A stretch of 32,503 nucleotides of DNA from Pseudomonas sp. RGM2987 (GCF_022952855.1 NZ_JALJDX010000164.1:1-32503), one strand, 5' to 3'; numbered from the stretch's first letter, positions 7,824 through 16,173 are shown. Notes: generated from the sequence alone by a model not told the origin. Numbers and translations are program-made.

Positions 7824-7980
7824 AGGAGCACTACTTAACCCAACCCCGCCTCCGAGCTTGTGGCAAGTGAGAAGCAGCGGATCCGGGCCTCAATGCTGGT
7901 ACTGACGGCCTCGGTGCCTCTAGTTATTTCGAATAGAAATAGGTGGAGATCGATTTTCCATTTTTGGGTATGTCATCAAC

Positions 7981-8862
7981 ATGGATTGGGATGATCTGAA
8001 GGTTTTTATCTTCGTCGCTAAATCGAACAACGTGACCGAGGCGGGAGTCTCGCTCAAGGTTTCGGCCTCGACGGTGTCGCGCAAGATCGCGGCGCTTGAG
8101 GAATCGCTCGGTACGGTATTGTTTTCGAAGAAGACTAACGGTTACTTCCTGACTGAAGCGGGAAGAGCGCTGCTGCCATTGGCACTGGAAACGGAGGAGC
8201 GTTTCAAACTGATCGAGCGACATATGTCGCAACCGGGTGATCGAATGGCGGGACAGGTGCGCATTGATTGTCCGGAACTCATGGGCACGCACTTGATCAT
8301 TCCGCAACTCGCGGTATTTCATGATCAGCACCCCGAGATCAGCTTTGACTTCATTAACTCGGCGGTGTCGTCGAAACTCACGCAGAGCCACAGCGACATC
8401 ATTATCCGCTTGCGCAGACCGGAGAACGGTAACTTCACCATGCGCCGGGTCGGGACACTGATGCAGGGGCTTTTCTGCTCCCAGGCCTATGCCGATGCCA
8501 ACGGTCTGCCGGCCGAACCCGCCGACCTCAAGCACCACAGCCTGATCGGCTGGACCGAAGAAATGTCGTATATGCCGCTCGCCCAGTGGTTGAGCGAAAT
8601 GACCGGAGACCAGAAGCTGTGGATGCGCGTTTCAAACCTGAATGCGCAGCTCAAGGCAGTCGAAGCCGACCTGGGGATTGCCGCGCTACCCGCCTATGTC
8701 GCACACCAGTCCGGTCTGTGCCAGGTATTGGCCCATCGCCCTGCTCGGCGCTCGGAAATCTGGTTGCTGCGCAATCAGGCGACCCAGGGTGTGAGCCGCG
8801 TTGACCGAGTGGTGGAATATCTGACGGAGCTGTTTCACGGCAAAGCGGTCGGCATGCACTGA
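7981..8862 (+). CDS. LysR-family transcriptional regulator
   Basis: A 293-residue LysR protein. Residues 1-60 form the winged helix-turn-helix (MDWDDLKVFIFVAKSNNVTEAGVSL, STVSRKIAALEESLGTVLF). The rest is the effector-binding domain (GQVRIDCPELMGTHLIIPQLAVF, then DIIIRLRRPENG). No clear Shine-Dalgarno precedes the ATG, but the preceding 60 bases are AT-rich and promoter-like. It converges on the LysE exporter gene and may regulate it, although LysR regulators more often face their target divergently. The C-terminus is complete. Confidence 0.88.
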   Translation: MDWDDLKVFIFVAKSNNVTEAGVSLKVSASTVSRKIAALEESLGTVLFSKKTNGYFLTEAGRALLPLALETEERFKLIERHMSQPGDRMAGQVRIDCPELMGTHLIIPQLAVFHDQHPEISFDFINSAVSSKLTQSHSDIIIRLRRPENGNFTMRRVGTLMQGLFCSQAYADANGLPAEPADLKHHSLIGWTEEMSYMPLAQWLSEMTGDQKLWMRVSNLNAQLKAVEADLGIAALPAYVAHQSGLCQVLAHRPARRSEIWLLRNQATQGVSRVDRVVEYLTELFHGKAVGMH

Positions 8863-8881
8863 CGGCCGTCTTACCGCGAGG

Positions 8882-8974
8882 TCATGGCACCAGAATCAAT
8901 GAACCCTGGGTTTGGCGGTATTGCATGACGCAGTGGGCCTGGGCAGCGAAGACAATTCCATGAGTCTGGGTCAT
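8882..8974 (-). CDS. 30-codon ORF coupled to the LysE gene
   Basis: An ATG at 8974 follows a perfect AAGGAGG ribosome site with five-base spacing. That site overlaps the TAA stop of the upstream LysE gene, so translation would be coupled. It encodes 30 residues beginning MTQTHGIVFAAQAHC and ending SLILVP, with no recognised family. It could be a real small protein or the stump of a longer gene lost in the convergent space before the LysR stop. The ribosome site is the main support. Confidence 0.4.
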   Translation of the reverse strand: MTQTHGIVFAAQAHCVMQYRQTQGSLILVP

Positions 8975-8984
8975 GGGAGCCTCC

Positions 8985-9605
8985 TTAAAGCGGGCCGATG
9001 CGCAGGAAGATCCATACAGCAACCGCTATCAGCATCAGGCCGAACGCAGCGTTCTGAAACATCAGCAATTTGGGGCGGGACTGGATCAGCTTCTGCACGG
9101 TCGACCCCATCGACACCCAGATGACATGCGAGAAGAAGTTCAGCGAAATCAGCGCCGCACTGAGGATCAACACGACAGTGCTGCTGGTCTCGCCGGAAGG
9201 CATGAACGTGGAAAACATCACCAGCAACATCACGATCCCTTGCACGTTGCCCAGTTGTACAACAATGCCGTCCCGAAACTGCAGGTGCATAGCCTTGTCG
9301 GTGGGCGCTTTGAGTGGACGACGCAGCATGCGCACACCCAGCCACAAGATGTAGAAACTGCCCACCACTTGCAGCGCCCATACCAGCGTCGGATTGTTCG
9401 TCAGCGTGTGATAAAGGCCCAAGCCGACCAGCACGGCGATCAGGAAGTAAGTAATGTCGAGCCCAACGATAAACCGCACTGAACGACGTACACCGCTTTG
9501 CGCCCCCGACGTCGCCACCATCAAGTTGCCAGGGCCTGCACTCAGGGTCAGCGGAACCATGGTCGATAGCCAAAGCAGCCAGTTGATGCTGAAAATTTCT
9601 TGCAT
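8985..9605 (-). CDS. LysE/RhtB-family amino-acid exporter
   Basis: A 206-residue inner-membrane translocator of the LysE/RhtB family, which exports amino acids or their analogues. The family signature is near the N-terminus (SAGPGNLMVATSGAQSGVRRSV), and about six hydrophobic helices can be counted, including FIVGLDITYFLIAVLVGLGL, VWALQVVGSFYILWLGVRML and MFQNAAFGLMLIAVAVWIFL. The ATG at 9605 has AAGGAAG eight bases upstream; a GTG six codons earlier overlaps that site and was rejected. The substrate cannot be told from sequence. The TAA stop is shared with the ribosome site of the 30-codon ORF. Confidence 0.9.
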   Translation of the reverse strand: MQEIFSINWLLWLSTMVPLTLSAGPGNLMVATSGAQSGVRRSVRFIVGLDITYFLIAVLVGLGLYHTLTNNPTLVWALQVVGSFYILWLGVRMLRRPLKAPTDKAMHLQFRDGIVVQLGNVQGIVMLLVMFSTFMPSGETSSTVVLILSAALISLNFFSHVIWVSMGSTVQKLIQSRPKLLMFQNAAFGLMLIAVAVWIFLRIGPL

Positions 9606-9825
9606 GTTGTCTTCCTTAATCACAACGCGGACTTCACTCTCGCAAGTCTAATTCGCAGTTGCTTCTAAGGTTATAGCGAAGAGCGCAAGGCGGTTTCCCA
9701 TAAATGGGGGAAGCGTGGTGAGGAGGAGGGTGGTACCCGTGACCTTGAGTGAACCGACGTTTCGAGAAGGCCAAGCTGCTCGGGCGCGGGGCATCTGATG
9801 GTCTGAGCCGCATCAGGCTTAGCTC

Positions 9826-9847
9826 AATCGGCATCATGATGCCGATT
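9826..9847. promoter_or_regulatory. Perfect 22-bp palindrome upstream of hipA-like gene
   Basis: The arms AATCGGCATCA and TGATGCCGATT abut with no spacer, giving a perfect dyad about 94 bases before the HipA-like ORF. It is followed by TATATT (about 9877), a possible -10. It is a good candidate operator for the HipB-like regulator encoded downstream. The rest of 9606-9900 contains no gene that I can support. Confidence 0.6.
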
Positions 9848-9940
9848 CACCGCTAGGTTCTGCCAGTAATCGGAATTATATTGCTGGCGTAGGGGCTTTG
9901 AGTGAGACTAACCGGCATCAAAGTTCCGGTTGCGGTGAAA

Positions 9941-11257
9941 ATGTCAGAACATCTCACTATCCAGACTTACGTTGAAGGCCGTTGGCACGAGGCCGCGGTT
10001 TTCACTATGTCGAACGTCCAGAAGGTTGATGAGGCGCGATGCAGCGTATCTTACGACCAACATTACCTAGTCAACTTCATCCATAAGCTGGAGACCCCTT
10101 TCGAACACGCCATCAGCGTAAACCTTCCGCTGAGCTGGAACCCTGTCGATAGCAAAGGTTATCCCCCTTTTGTCTACGACATCATACCGGCCGGTGCTGC
10201 TCGTAAATCTCTGCAGAAGCGATTCGGTGGGGAAAAACCTGATGGCATGGACATGGGCTTTTTCCTCCTGAGTCGCTGCACGCCTTCACCCATTGGACAC
10301 TTGCGCGTGAAGGAGTCTTTCGAGCAAATCGATCAGACTCGCAAGGAGGCTTTTGCCCGCAAAGAGGTTGTAGACCGGACCAGTGACTTTCTCGAATACG
10401 CCTATGAATCTGGCGCTGCTCTCGGCGGTGCCACGGGCGCCCAGGGCGAAGCGCCGAAGCTGATTATGGTCGAAGGCGAAGATGGCGCCCTGTATGCCGA
10501 CGCCATGCTTGCCGACGAGCATGCGCGCCGTCATTGGCTGGTGAAGTTTGCTCGCAACCAGGCCACTGAACGCGACAAGAACATCCTGCGAACGGAATAC
10601 CACTACTACAAAGCAATCTCTCAACTTGGTTTGAACACGATAGCCACAGATGGACTTGTGCTTGAGGAAGCCGACAAGCCGAGCCTGTGGATGCCGCGCT
10701 TTGATCGGCGAGTCGCTGACGGCGCGGTAGAAAGAATTCCGGTCGAGTCGATTTATTCGGTGTGCGGGAACACCGAACCGGGTTCGAGGATGAGCCATGA
10801 GGACGTGCTCCGCCGCCTGGAAAGCCTGTGGCGCATGAACGGGCAGGACGCAGAGCTTGAGGACCTGGTGTTCGAGTACCTGCGCCGTGACCTGCTCAAC
10901 CGCATCCTTGGGAACTCGGACAATCATGGCCGCAACATGGCCATTTTCAGGTATCAGAACAAGTTCGAGCTGGCGCCGATCTACGACCTCGCGCCAATGG
11001 TGCTCGACCCGGAAGGCGTTACGCGAGCCACTAAGTGGGAGTCCGAGCACATGGGGAGTCCAGACTGGAAAACGATCTGCGGATGTTTCCAGGACTTGGT
11101 AAGCCCTGAAGTGCTCTTCGAGCGTCTTCGTGGAGCGGCTGAGACGTTTCGGGCTTTACCGGATCTGCTGGTCGATCTTCCAGAGGAAGTGAGGCGTGCT
11201 CAGTCTATTCCGATGAACAATCTGGACAAGCGCCTGGTTGAGTGGGGGCTTCGATGA
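9941..11257 (+). CDS. HipA-family serine/threonine kinase toxin
   Basis: A HipA-like kinase of about 438 residues, close to the length of E. coli HipA. Visible features are a glycine loop (GGATGAQGEAPK, about 162-173), the ATP-contacting lysine in WLVKF (about 199-203), RFDRR (about 253), the catalytic loop GNSDNHGRNMAIF with Asp-x4-Asn (about 324-336), and YDLAPM in place of the DFG region. Known HipA toxins phosphorylate glutamyl-tRNA synthetase, but relatives use other targets. The frame is open from a GTG at 9902 with AGGGG before it. The ATG at 9941 better matches HipA N-termini. The antitoxin-like gene follows rather than precedes it, overlapping by ATGA. All catalytic motifs appear intact. 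Confidence 0.88.
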   Translation: MSEHLTIQTYVEGRWHEAAVFTMSNVQKVDEARCSVSYDQHYLVNFIHKLETPFEHAISVNLPLSWNPVDSKGYPPFVYDIIPAGAARKSLQKRFGGEKPDGMDMGFFLLSRCTPSPIGHLRVKESFEQIDQTRKEAFARKEVVDRTSDFLEYAYESGAALGGATGAQGEAPKLIMVEGEDGALYADAMLADEHARRHWLVKFARNQATERDKNILRTEYHYYKAISQLGLNTIATDGLVLEEADKPSLWMPRFDRRVADGAVERIPVESIYSVCGNTEPGSRMSHEDVLRRLESLWRMNGQDAELEDLVFEYLRRDLLNRILGNSDNHGRNMAIFRYQNKFELAPIYDLAPMVLDPEGVTRATKWESEHMGSPDWKTICGCFQDLVSPEVLFERLRGAAETFRALPDLLVDLPEEVRRAQSIPMNNLDKRLVEWGLR

Positions 11258-11613
11258 ACGATAACTCCCCCGAACGGCGCAAGGAAATCATTGAAGACAT
11301 CGCGATGCAGCACGCTACAGGGAAGGAAACCCTCGGAACCGCTGTTCGCCGGTTAAGGCTTGAGGTAACCGGTCTGGACCAGGACACCTTTGCGCTGATG
11401 TGCAAGATGTCGACTAAAGCCCTGTACCAGATCGAGAAGGACAAGGGTAATCCGACCCTCAGCACCATCGAATCCATTTTGCGGAAGTTCGGTCTTCGCC
11501 TGGGAATGACCATGGCGCCCCAACCCATTTATGCGCCGCCGCCTGACCAGCACAAGCCTGCCTCGAACGCGCCGACTCGTGGCGTTAGGCCTCGGCGCAA
11601 GCAAGCTGATTAG
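11254..11613 (+). CDS. HipB-like helix-turn-helix antitoxin/regulator
   Basis: A 119-residue XRE-type protein with a helix-turn-helix at about 45-80 (DTFALMCKMSTKALYQIEKDKGNPTLSTIESILRKFGLRLGM), the arrangement seen in HipB. The C-terminus is a Pro/Arg/Lys-rich tail. It starts within the stop codon of the HipA-like gene (ATGA), with GGGGG seven bases upstream, so the two are translated together. In the classic module hipB comes first; here the order is reversed. It probably neutralises the kinase and binds the palindrome upstream of it. The next 235 bases contain one REP-like sequence and no gene. Confidence 0.82.
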   Translation: MNDNSPERRKEIIEDIAMQHATGKETLGTAVRRLRLEVTGLDQDTFALMCKMSTKALYQIEKDKGNPTLSTIESILRKFGLRLGMTMAPQPIYAPPPDQHKPASNAPTRGVRPRRKQAD

Positions 11614-11741
11614 CGCAGTAGAACAGACTACTCTGCGAGTCAGCGCAAAGGCCAAGGATAGCGACAAGGGTTGGGCGACGAATGATGGCACGTCCCAACC
11701 TGATCAATTCGCTAATCACCGCACCCATCAAGCCCGGCACC

Positions 11742-11786
11742 GCCCTTGTGGCGAGGGGATTTATCCCCGCTGGGCTGCGAAGCAGC
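11742..11786. repeat. Single REP-like element (GTGGCGAGGGGATTTATCCCC type)
   Basis: One unpaired copy of the repeat family beginning GTGGCGAGGGGATTTATCCCC and ending GGGCTGCGAAGCAGC. The same family recurs as a cluster after acsA. Confidence 0.8.
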
Positions 11787-11851
11787 TCCAAATTCATATC
11801 ACCAACCAAAAACCGTCGCCCGAACACGGACGACGGCTTCTAATTGAGTGG

Positions 11852-12361
11852 TCAAAACCCTCGCAAAATCCGCGACGCCTTCCGCCACCAGGGTTCATGT
11901 TGGTTAAACGGATCATCCACCAGCACCGCCGGCATATCCCGCAAGCGAATCCACGGCTCATCCTGCCAATGCAGCATGCAGAGCGACATCTTCGGCCAAT
12001 CCAGCACACTCAACGTGGGACGCTCTACCCTATGCGAGAAGCGCTCATCGCGTAGCGTGGGCACCACCTGATGGGTGATCCACTCACGCAGCAACCGATA
12101 CTCGGGACAGTAGTGATAAATCAGCAACGCATACACGCCTGACTCGCTCAGCATCAGACGTTCTTCGGTCAACCCTTGGATATGCACGAACATCATCCGG
12201 CGCTGGTCAGGGTCGAGCTTGCGTGTCATTCGCTCGTCGAGGTGCTTGCTCATCAAACGCCCCAGATCGGATGCGCTGAACCAAGCCTGGTTTTCAACTA
12301 GGAGAGCGTGCAGATGGATATTGTGACGAATGAATTGAGTAGGGATCAGCGGATCAGACAT
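11852..12361 (-). CDS. BRO-N domain protein (phage antirepressor-like)
   Basis: A 169-residue protein with the BRO-N fold found in phage antirepressors and baculovirus repeated ORFs. It begins with FIRHNIHLHALLVENQAWFSASDLGRLM. The conserved loop region is LTEERLMLSESGVYALLIYHYCPEYRLLREWITHQVVPTLR at about 73-113. It lacks a second C-terminal DNA-binding domain such as KilA-C or ANT, so it is a short form. GGAGG six bases before the ATG at 12361 fixes the start. Its 5' leader contains a large hairpin. It is likely mobile-element cargo that has settled in the chromosome. The role is unknown beyond probable DNA binding. Confidence 0.85.
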   Translation of the reverse strand: MSDPLIPTQFIRHNIHLHALLVENQAWFSASDLGRLMSKHLDERMTRKLDPDQRRMMFVHIQGLTEERLMLSESGVYALLIYHYCPEYRLLREWITHQVVPTLRDERFSHRVERPTLSVLDWPKMSLCMLHWQDEPWIRLRDMPAVLVDDPFNQHEPWWRKASRILRGF

Positions 12362-12454
12362 GACAGACCTCCAGAAGCGGCTGTGCATGAGCTGGCGAGC
12401 GGGTAGGGCTGGTTACCTTCATCGTGAAGGTCAGGTTTACAGGCATATCCTTTA

Positions 12455-12517
12455 CCTCTGTGTGGTGTCAGCTTTCTTAAGGCTGGGTGCCGGGAGCTAA
12501 GAAACCCCACACAGAGG
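12455..12517 (-). other. Two-tier hairpin in the leader of the BRO-N gene
   Basis: The outer arms CCTCTGTGTGG (12455-12465) and CCACACAGAGG (12507-12517) pair perfectly. Inside them TTTCTTA (12473-12479) pairs with TAAGAAA (12498-12504). The structure lies 94 bases upstream of the BRO-N start in the transcribed direction and could act in RNA or DNA. A minus-strand frame crossing it (12606 to 12346, TTG start) also codes without a stop and ends beyond the BRO-N start; I do not count that as a gene. Downstream of it at about 12605-12631 (minus strand) a short CCGC/GCGG stem is followed by six Ts. Confidence 0.6.
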
Positions 12518-12746
12518 GCCGGATTTATTCCCCTTTCGGGTCTTGTATTCGCCCACTCCCGGCATAACAGAGATTTTTGATGCGCACGAAGAGGCCGTAG
12601 GCACAAAAAAGCCGCTACTGTCGGGTGCGGTTGGTCCGCTGTGTGAGGTGTTTCTTAGGCACCGTCTTTAGAGGTTATGGCGCAAAGGAAAGGTGGTCAA
12701 GACGGATTTCGACCTATTGAGGTTTTTTGCAAAAAAGGAGAATTGT

Positions 12747-12794
12747 CCTACGATTCTATTGCGTTGAAGACGCAAGAATAGGTGTAGGTTTTTT
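12747..12794 (+). terminator. Possible terminator or cruciform next to the OLD-like gene
   Basis: Arms CCTAC/GTAGG, ATTCT/AGAAT and TGCGT/ACGCA form an interrupted hairpin (12747-12788), followed by TTTTTT on the plus strand. No plus-strand gene ends here, so its role is unclear. The neighbouring TTTTTTGCAAAAAA (12723-12736) is also a perfect palindrome. Bases 12532-12746 otherwise show no gene. Confidence 0.35.
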
Positions 12795-12799
12795 ATTAA

Positions 12800-14368
12800 T
12801 TATTGATTTAACTTTTCGAGTATTTTTGATGTTATATTTGTGAATAATTCTCGGTGCGTAATTGAGATGCTGCTACAAAACATAAATATGGCGTGCTCAA
12901 TCGTGATGCCAAGTAGTTTGGCTACTTCATAGAATTCTCTATGTTTTCCTGCGCGTATCCCTGCGTCAATTATGTTAACTAGCTCATTTTTTTCAGTGCT
13001 TGAAATCATGGATAGCGTGTCGGGGTGTTCTCGGCATTTTTGCATTATCCAGAGTTCGGGCCATGTGTCTCCAGGTAAGTATTCTGTTTTTGATTTAAAC
13101 CAGTTGTCAAAATTAGCGTCTGTTTTTTCTGATGTTCTAAGTGTTAGGTTTCTATTGTTGGCTTCTTTGGTGCGCTGGTCGCCATCATATATTATAAGGC
13201 TTTTACTGTTGTTGGTTCGGCGATGTAATGCGGCTAATTGAATGCAAAGCGCCGTGGCTGATCCTATGTACTCAATATTTATTCTTGCTCGAATGTTGCT
13301 GGGGATTACTGCAGAGAGTAAGGCTTGGGCGATATTGTCCTCAACAAAAACATCTACTTCTCTGGTGTGCTCCGAACTCAATTTTGAAAATGCATACTCT
13401 GCTGATACGCCCATCTTTGCAACTGTTTGGTTTCCGTTATTCTCAATGAAAAACCTGGCGTCATGAGGGAGGCACTCAAAAATCTCCTTCGAGTGAGTTG
13501 TGCAAATTATTTGGATTTTTCTGTCTAGGCATACACTTTTTAGCTCGTCAATAAATCGCTTCTGAGCCTCAATGTGGAGCCCTAATTCAATTTCGTCAAT
13601 TACGAACAAGGCTCCTTCAGGGCAGCTAAATATAGTGGAAAATATTTCAAATAATGCATTTTCACCTGCGCCCATGTTAAATCCGGAAAACGAAATGCCT
13701 GAAGATTTTGCAAGAGGAAGTCGATACTTGGAGTGTGACGTTAATCTAAACTCCTCGTAGTCTTTATTAAGTATTCTTCCTACAATTTCTTTTACTGAGT
13801 TTTCCCATCCCTTCGGTGAGGTGCTGAGAAAGCGCCTCTTATAACTTCTTGATTGGCTTTTTTCACTATGTGGGACAATTCGTTCAATTCCAATGAAAAT
13901 ACAATTGCGTTCGACCCTGGAAGCGTAGTCGCTCCATTTTCCTCCTTTCTTTTTTCTCCTGATTTGTGTGCCGATTAAAGTCGAGTCTTTGTTTGTGCTT
14001 GTTATTCTCCAATTGTTGTGTGCGAAATTAAAAACAATGGTAATACCTTCCGGGGAGACTTCTTCAGTATGCTGAATAAAAAAATCAGCAAAAGTATAAT
14101 AAGGGCGTCTACGGTTGGACGCCTTAAAACCATCTTTGGTGTTGTGGTAGGCGCAGCAGGCAATAGCGAGTATGGTTGACTTTCCGCATCCATTTTTTCC
14201 GGCAATTCCTATTAGCGGGAAGTCAATCGGCAGGTCAAGTTTAGACACGCCTCTGATATTTCCCTGGTGGACCTTTATTCGGCGGAGATGTGTATGCGTG
14301 AAATCATTAATAAACCATTTTCTTAGTTTCCTATCTTTTTCGCTTTCGCTGTACTTCACGTCTTCCAT
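12800..14368 (-). CDS. OLD-like AAA ATPase with C-terminal TOPRIM-like domain
   Basis: A 522-residue protein. The N-terminal ABC/SMC-type ATPase has Walker A GIAGKNGCGKST (54-65), a signature-like GFNMGAGENALFEI (229-242), Walker B LFVIDEIELGLH (254-265) and a switch histidine in TTHSKE (290-295). A C-terminal TOPRIM-like region shows the acidic residues expected: Glu343 in FVEDNIAQALL, a GSATAL glycine turn (369-374) and Asp-Gly-Asp in IIYDGDQ (395-397). Such ATPase-TOPRIM fusions belong to the OLD nuclease group, many of which protect against phage. No reverse transcriptase, UvrD-like helicase or HNH partner gene lies beside it, so it would act alone. The gene is far more AT-rich than its neighbours, a sign of transfer. 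The ATG has only AGGG close upstream. Confidence 0.8.
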   Translation of the reverse strand: MEDVKYSESEKDRKLRKWFINDFTHTHLRRIKVHQGNIRGVSKLDLPIDFPLIGIAGKNGCGKSTILAIACCAYHNTKDGFKASNRRRPYYTFADFFIQHTEEVSPEGITIVFNFAHNNWRITSTNKDSTLIGTQIRRKKKGGKWSDYASRVERNCIFIGIERIVPHSEKSQSRSYKRRFLSTSPKGWENSVKEIVGRILNKDYEEFRLTSHSKYRLPLAKSSGISFSGFNMGAGENALFEIFSTIFSCPEGALFVIDEIELGLHIEAQKRFIDELKSVCLDRKIQIICTTHSKEIFECLPHDARFFIENNGNQTVAKMGVSAEYAFSKLSSEHTREVDVFVEDNIAQALLSAVIPSNIRARINIEYIGSATALCIQLAALHRRTNNSKSLIIYDGDQRTKEANNRNLTLRTSEKTDANFDNWFKSKTEYLPGDTWPELWIMQKCREHPDTLSMISSTEKNELVNIIDAGIRAGKHREFYEVAKLLGITIEHAIFMFCSSISITHRELFTNITSKILEKLNQ

Positions 14369-14479
14369 ATCCCTAGTGGCTACAGAGCTAAAATTTACTA
14401 CGTAATATCTACATCTTGAGCCATCTCTCGCTTGAGAATAGTGGCGTATTGCCTTTCTGTCTAGATGGTATGTTTTTTC

Positions 14480-14514
14480 AAAAAAAAAGGGGTGCTACGT
14501 TTCGTTAGCACCCC
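14480..14514 (-). terminator. Rho-independent terminator of nrdB
   Basis: A perfect nine-pair stem, GGGGTGCTA (14489-14497) with TAGCACCCC (14506-14514) and an eight-base loop, is followed on the minus strand by nine or more Ts. It lies 19 bases beyond the nrdB stop and separates it from the OLD-like gene. Confidence 0.92.
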
Positions 14515-14532
14515 TGAACGCATGAGATGGAT

Positions 14533-15780
14533 TCAATCCCAGCTCAAAGCCCCACCCGTCTGATACTCAATCACCCGCGTCTCAAAGAAATTCTTCTCTT
14601 TCTTCAAGTCCATGATTTCGCTCATCCAAGGGAACGGGTTCGTAGTGCCCGGATATTCCTCTTTCAACCCAATCTGCGACAACCGACGGTTAGCGATGAA
14701 CTTGAGGTAGTCCTCCATCATCGCTGCGTTCATGCCCAGCACGCCGCGAGGCATGGTGTCGCGGGCGTATTCGATTTCCAGTTGAGTGCCTTGCAGGATC
14801 ATCTGGGTCGCTTCTTCCTTCATTTCGGCGTCCCACAGGTGCGGGTTTTCGATTTTGATCTGGTTGATCACGTCGATGCCGAAGTTCAGGTGCATGGATT
14901 CGTCGCGCAGGATGTATTGGAACTGCTCGGCGACGCCGGTCATTTTGTTGCGGCGGCCCATGGAGAGGATCTGGGTGAAGCCGCAGTAGAAGAAGATGCC
15001 TTCCAGGACGCAGTAGTAGGCGATCAGGTTGCGCAGCAGCTCTTTATCGGTGTCCGGTGTGCCGGTTTCGAACTTCGGATCGGAGATCGAGCGGGTGTAT
15101 TTCAGGCCCCAGGCGGCTTTTTTCGCGACCGATGGGATCTCGTGGTACATGTTGAAGATCTCGCCTTCATCCATGGCCAGCGATTCGATGCAGTACTGGT
15201 AGGCGTGGGTGTGGATCGCCTCTTCGAAGGCCTGGCGCAGGATGTACTGGCGGCACTCCGGGTTGGTGATCAGGCGGTACACGGCCAGGACCAGGTTGTT
15301 GGCAACCAGGGAGTCGGCGGTGGAGAAGAAGCCCAGGTTGCGCATGACGATGCGGCGCTCGTCGTCGGTCAGGCCTTCCGGGTTTTTCCAGAGGGCGATG
15401 TCGGCGGTCATGTTGACTTCTTGCGGCATCCAGTGGTTTGCGCAGCCGTCCAGGTACTTCTGCCAGGCCCAGTCGTATTTGAAGGGCACGAGCTGGTTGA
15501 GGTCGGCGCGGCAGTTGATCATGCGCTTTTCATCGACGGCGACACGGGCGGAGGCGCCTTCGAGTTCGGCGAGGCCTTCGGCGACGTCGAGTTTGTCGAG
15601 GGCGGCCTTGGCGCGAATGATCGCGGCCGAGTCGCTGGCCGTCACGGCGCGGGCTTCGAGCGCGGCGGCACCGCCGGCGCTGTCGAGGCGGTCCATGTTG
15701 GCTTCAGCGGCGTGGCCGGCATTGGCGCCTTTTACAGCGACTTCGCCGTCTTCTTTGTCGAATTCGTCCCAGCTCAGCAT
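14533..15780 (-). CDS. nrdB: Ribonucleotide reductase class Ia beta subunit
   Basis: NrdB carries the diiron-tyrosyl radical that starts reduction of ribonucleotides by NrdA. The 415 residues match Pseudomonas NrdB length. Expected metal ligands and radical site are visible: Asp156 (TADSLVANN), Glu187 and His190 with radical Tyr194 in [10 protein letters not shown], then Glu in [11 protein letters not shown] and Glu/His in [10 protein letters not shown]. The first 85 residues are an Ala-rich extension typical of the genus. The ATG at 15780 follows AGGAGA; the open frame runs on to 16149 but only through leader sequence. The C-terminal tail ends TGGALSWD, which docks on NrdA in this family. 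nrdA is not next to it in this window. A NrdR box lies about 400 bases upstream. Confidence 0.96.
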   Translation of the reverse strand: MLSWDEFDKEDGEVAVKGANAGHAAEANMDRLDSAGGAAALEARAVTASDSAAIIRAKAALDKLDVAEGLAELEGASARVAVDEKRMINCRADLNQLVPFKYDWAWQKYLDGCANHWMPQEVNMTADIALWKNPEGLTDDERRIVMRNLGFFSTADSLVANNLVLAVYRLITNPECRQYILRQAFEEAIHTHAYQYCIESLAMDEGEIFNMYHEIPSVAKKAAWGLKYTRSISDPKFETGTPDTDKELLRNLIAYYCVLEGIFFYCGFTQILSMGRRNKMTGVAEQFQYILRDESMHLNFGIDVINQIKIENPHLWDAEMKEEATQMILQGTQLEIEYARDTMPRGVLGMNAAMMEDYLKFIANRRLSQIGLKEEYPGTTNPFPWMSEIMDLKKEKNFFETRVIEYQTGGALSWD

Positions 15781-16173
15781 GACGTGTCGTCTCCTGCGTG
15801 AGGGCCAGAAGCCTGGGAAGGCCTGCTGGCGGCGGTGGATCTTGGAAAATCGTTTCTTGCAGCTGACGCAGGCAATAAACAGAAAAATGTACGGGGCTTG
15901 CTGAAGCGACGATGAACGCAGGGAGGCAATTGGCCCCAGCGCGGGCTTCAGGCTGGCGTGATCCCTGTAAGGGAATATTGCAGGCCCGTTTAGGGCGGCA
16001 TTATAAGGACTTTTTTGCCTACGTGGTGCGGCGAAATGGCCCACGGAGGAGGCGGCCGTGGTCGGATTCGCATAGGAGCGAGGGTTTACAAGGCTTTGGC
16101 GGTTATAGAATTTTTTTGCATGAATCGGATGGCATGATTTTTTGATCAAAAAATGAGCTGATTTTGCGTTTTT

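Noticed and set aside
12346..12606. 86-codon minus-strand frame across the BRO leader
   Set aside because: It starts with TTG, covers the large hairpin and overlaps the BRO-N start; it is kept only as a note because the hairpin alone could explain the conservation of an open frame.
14527..15801. 424-codon frame antisense to nrdB
   Set aside because: Shadow of nrdB; composition dominated by Val/Gly/His runs typical of antisense frames.
16138..16153. Perfect palindrome TTTTTTGATCAAAAAA upstream of nrdB
   Set aside because: Low-complexity A/T tracts form such dyads easily; no regulator is indicated, so it is only mentioned with the NrdR box.
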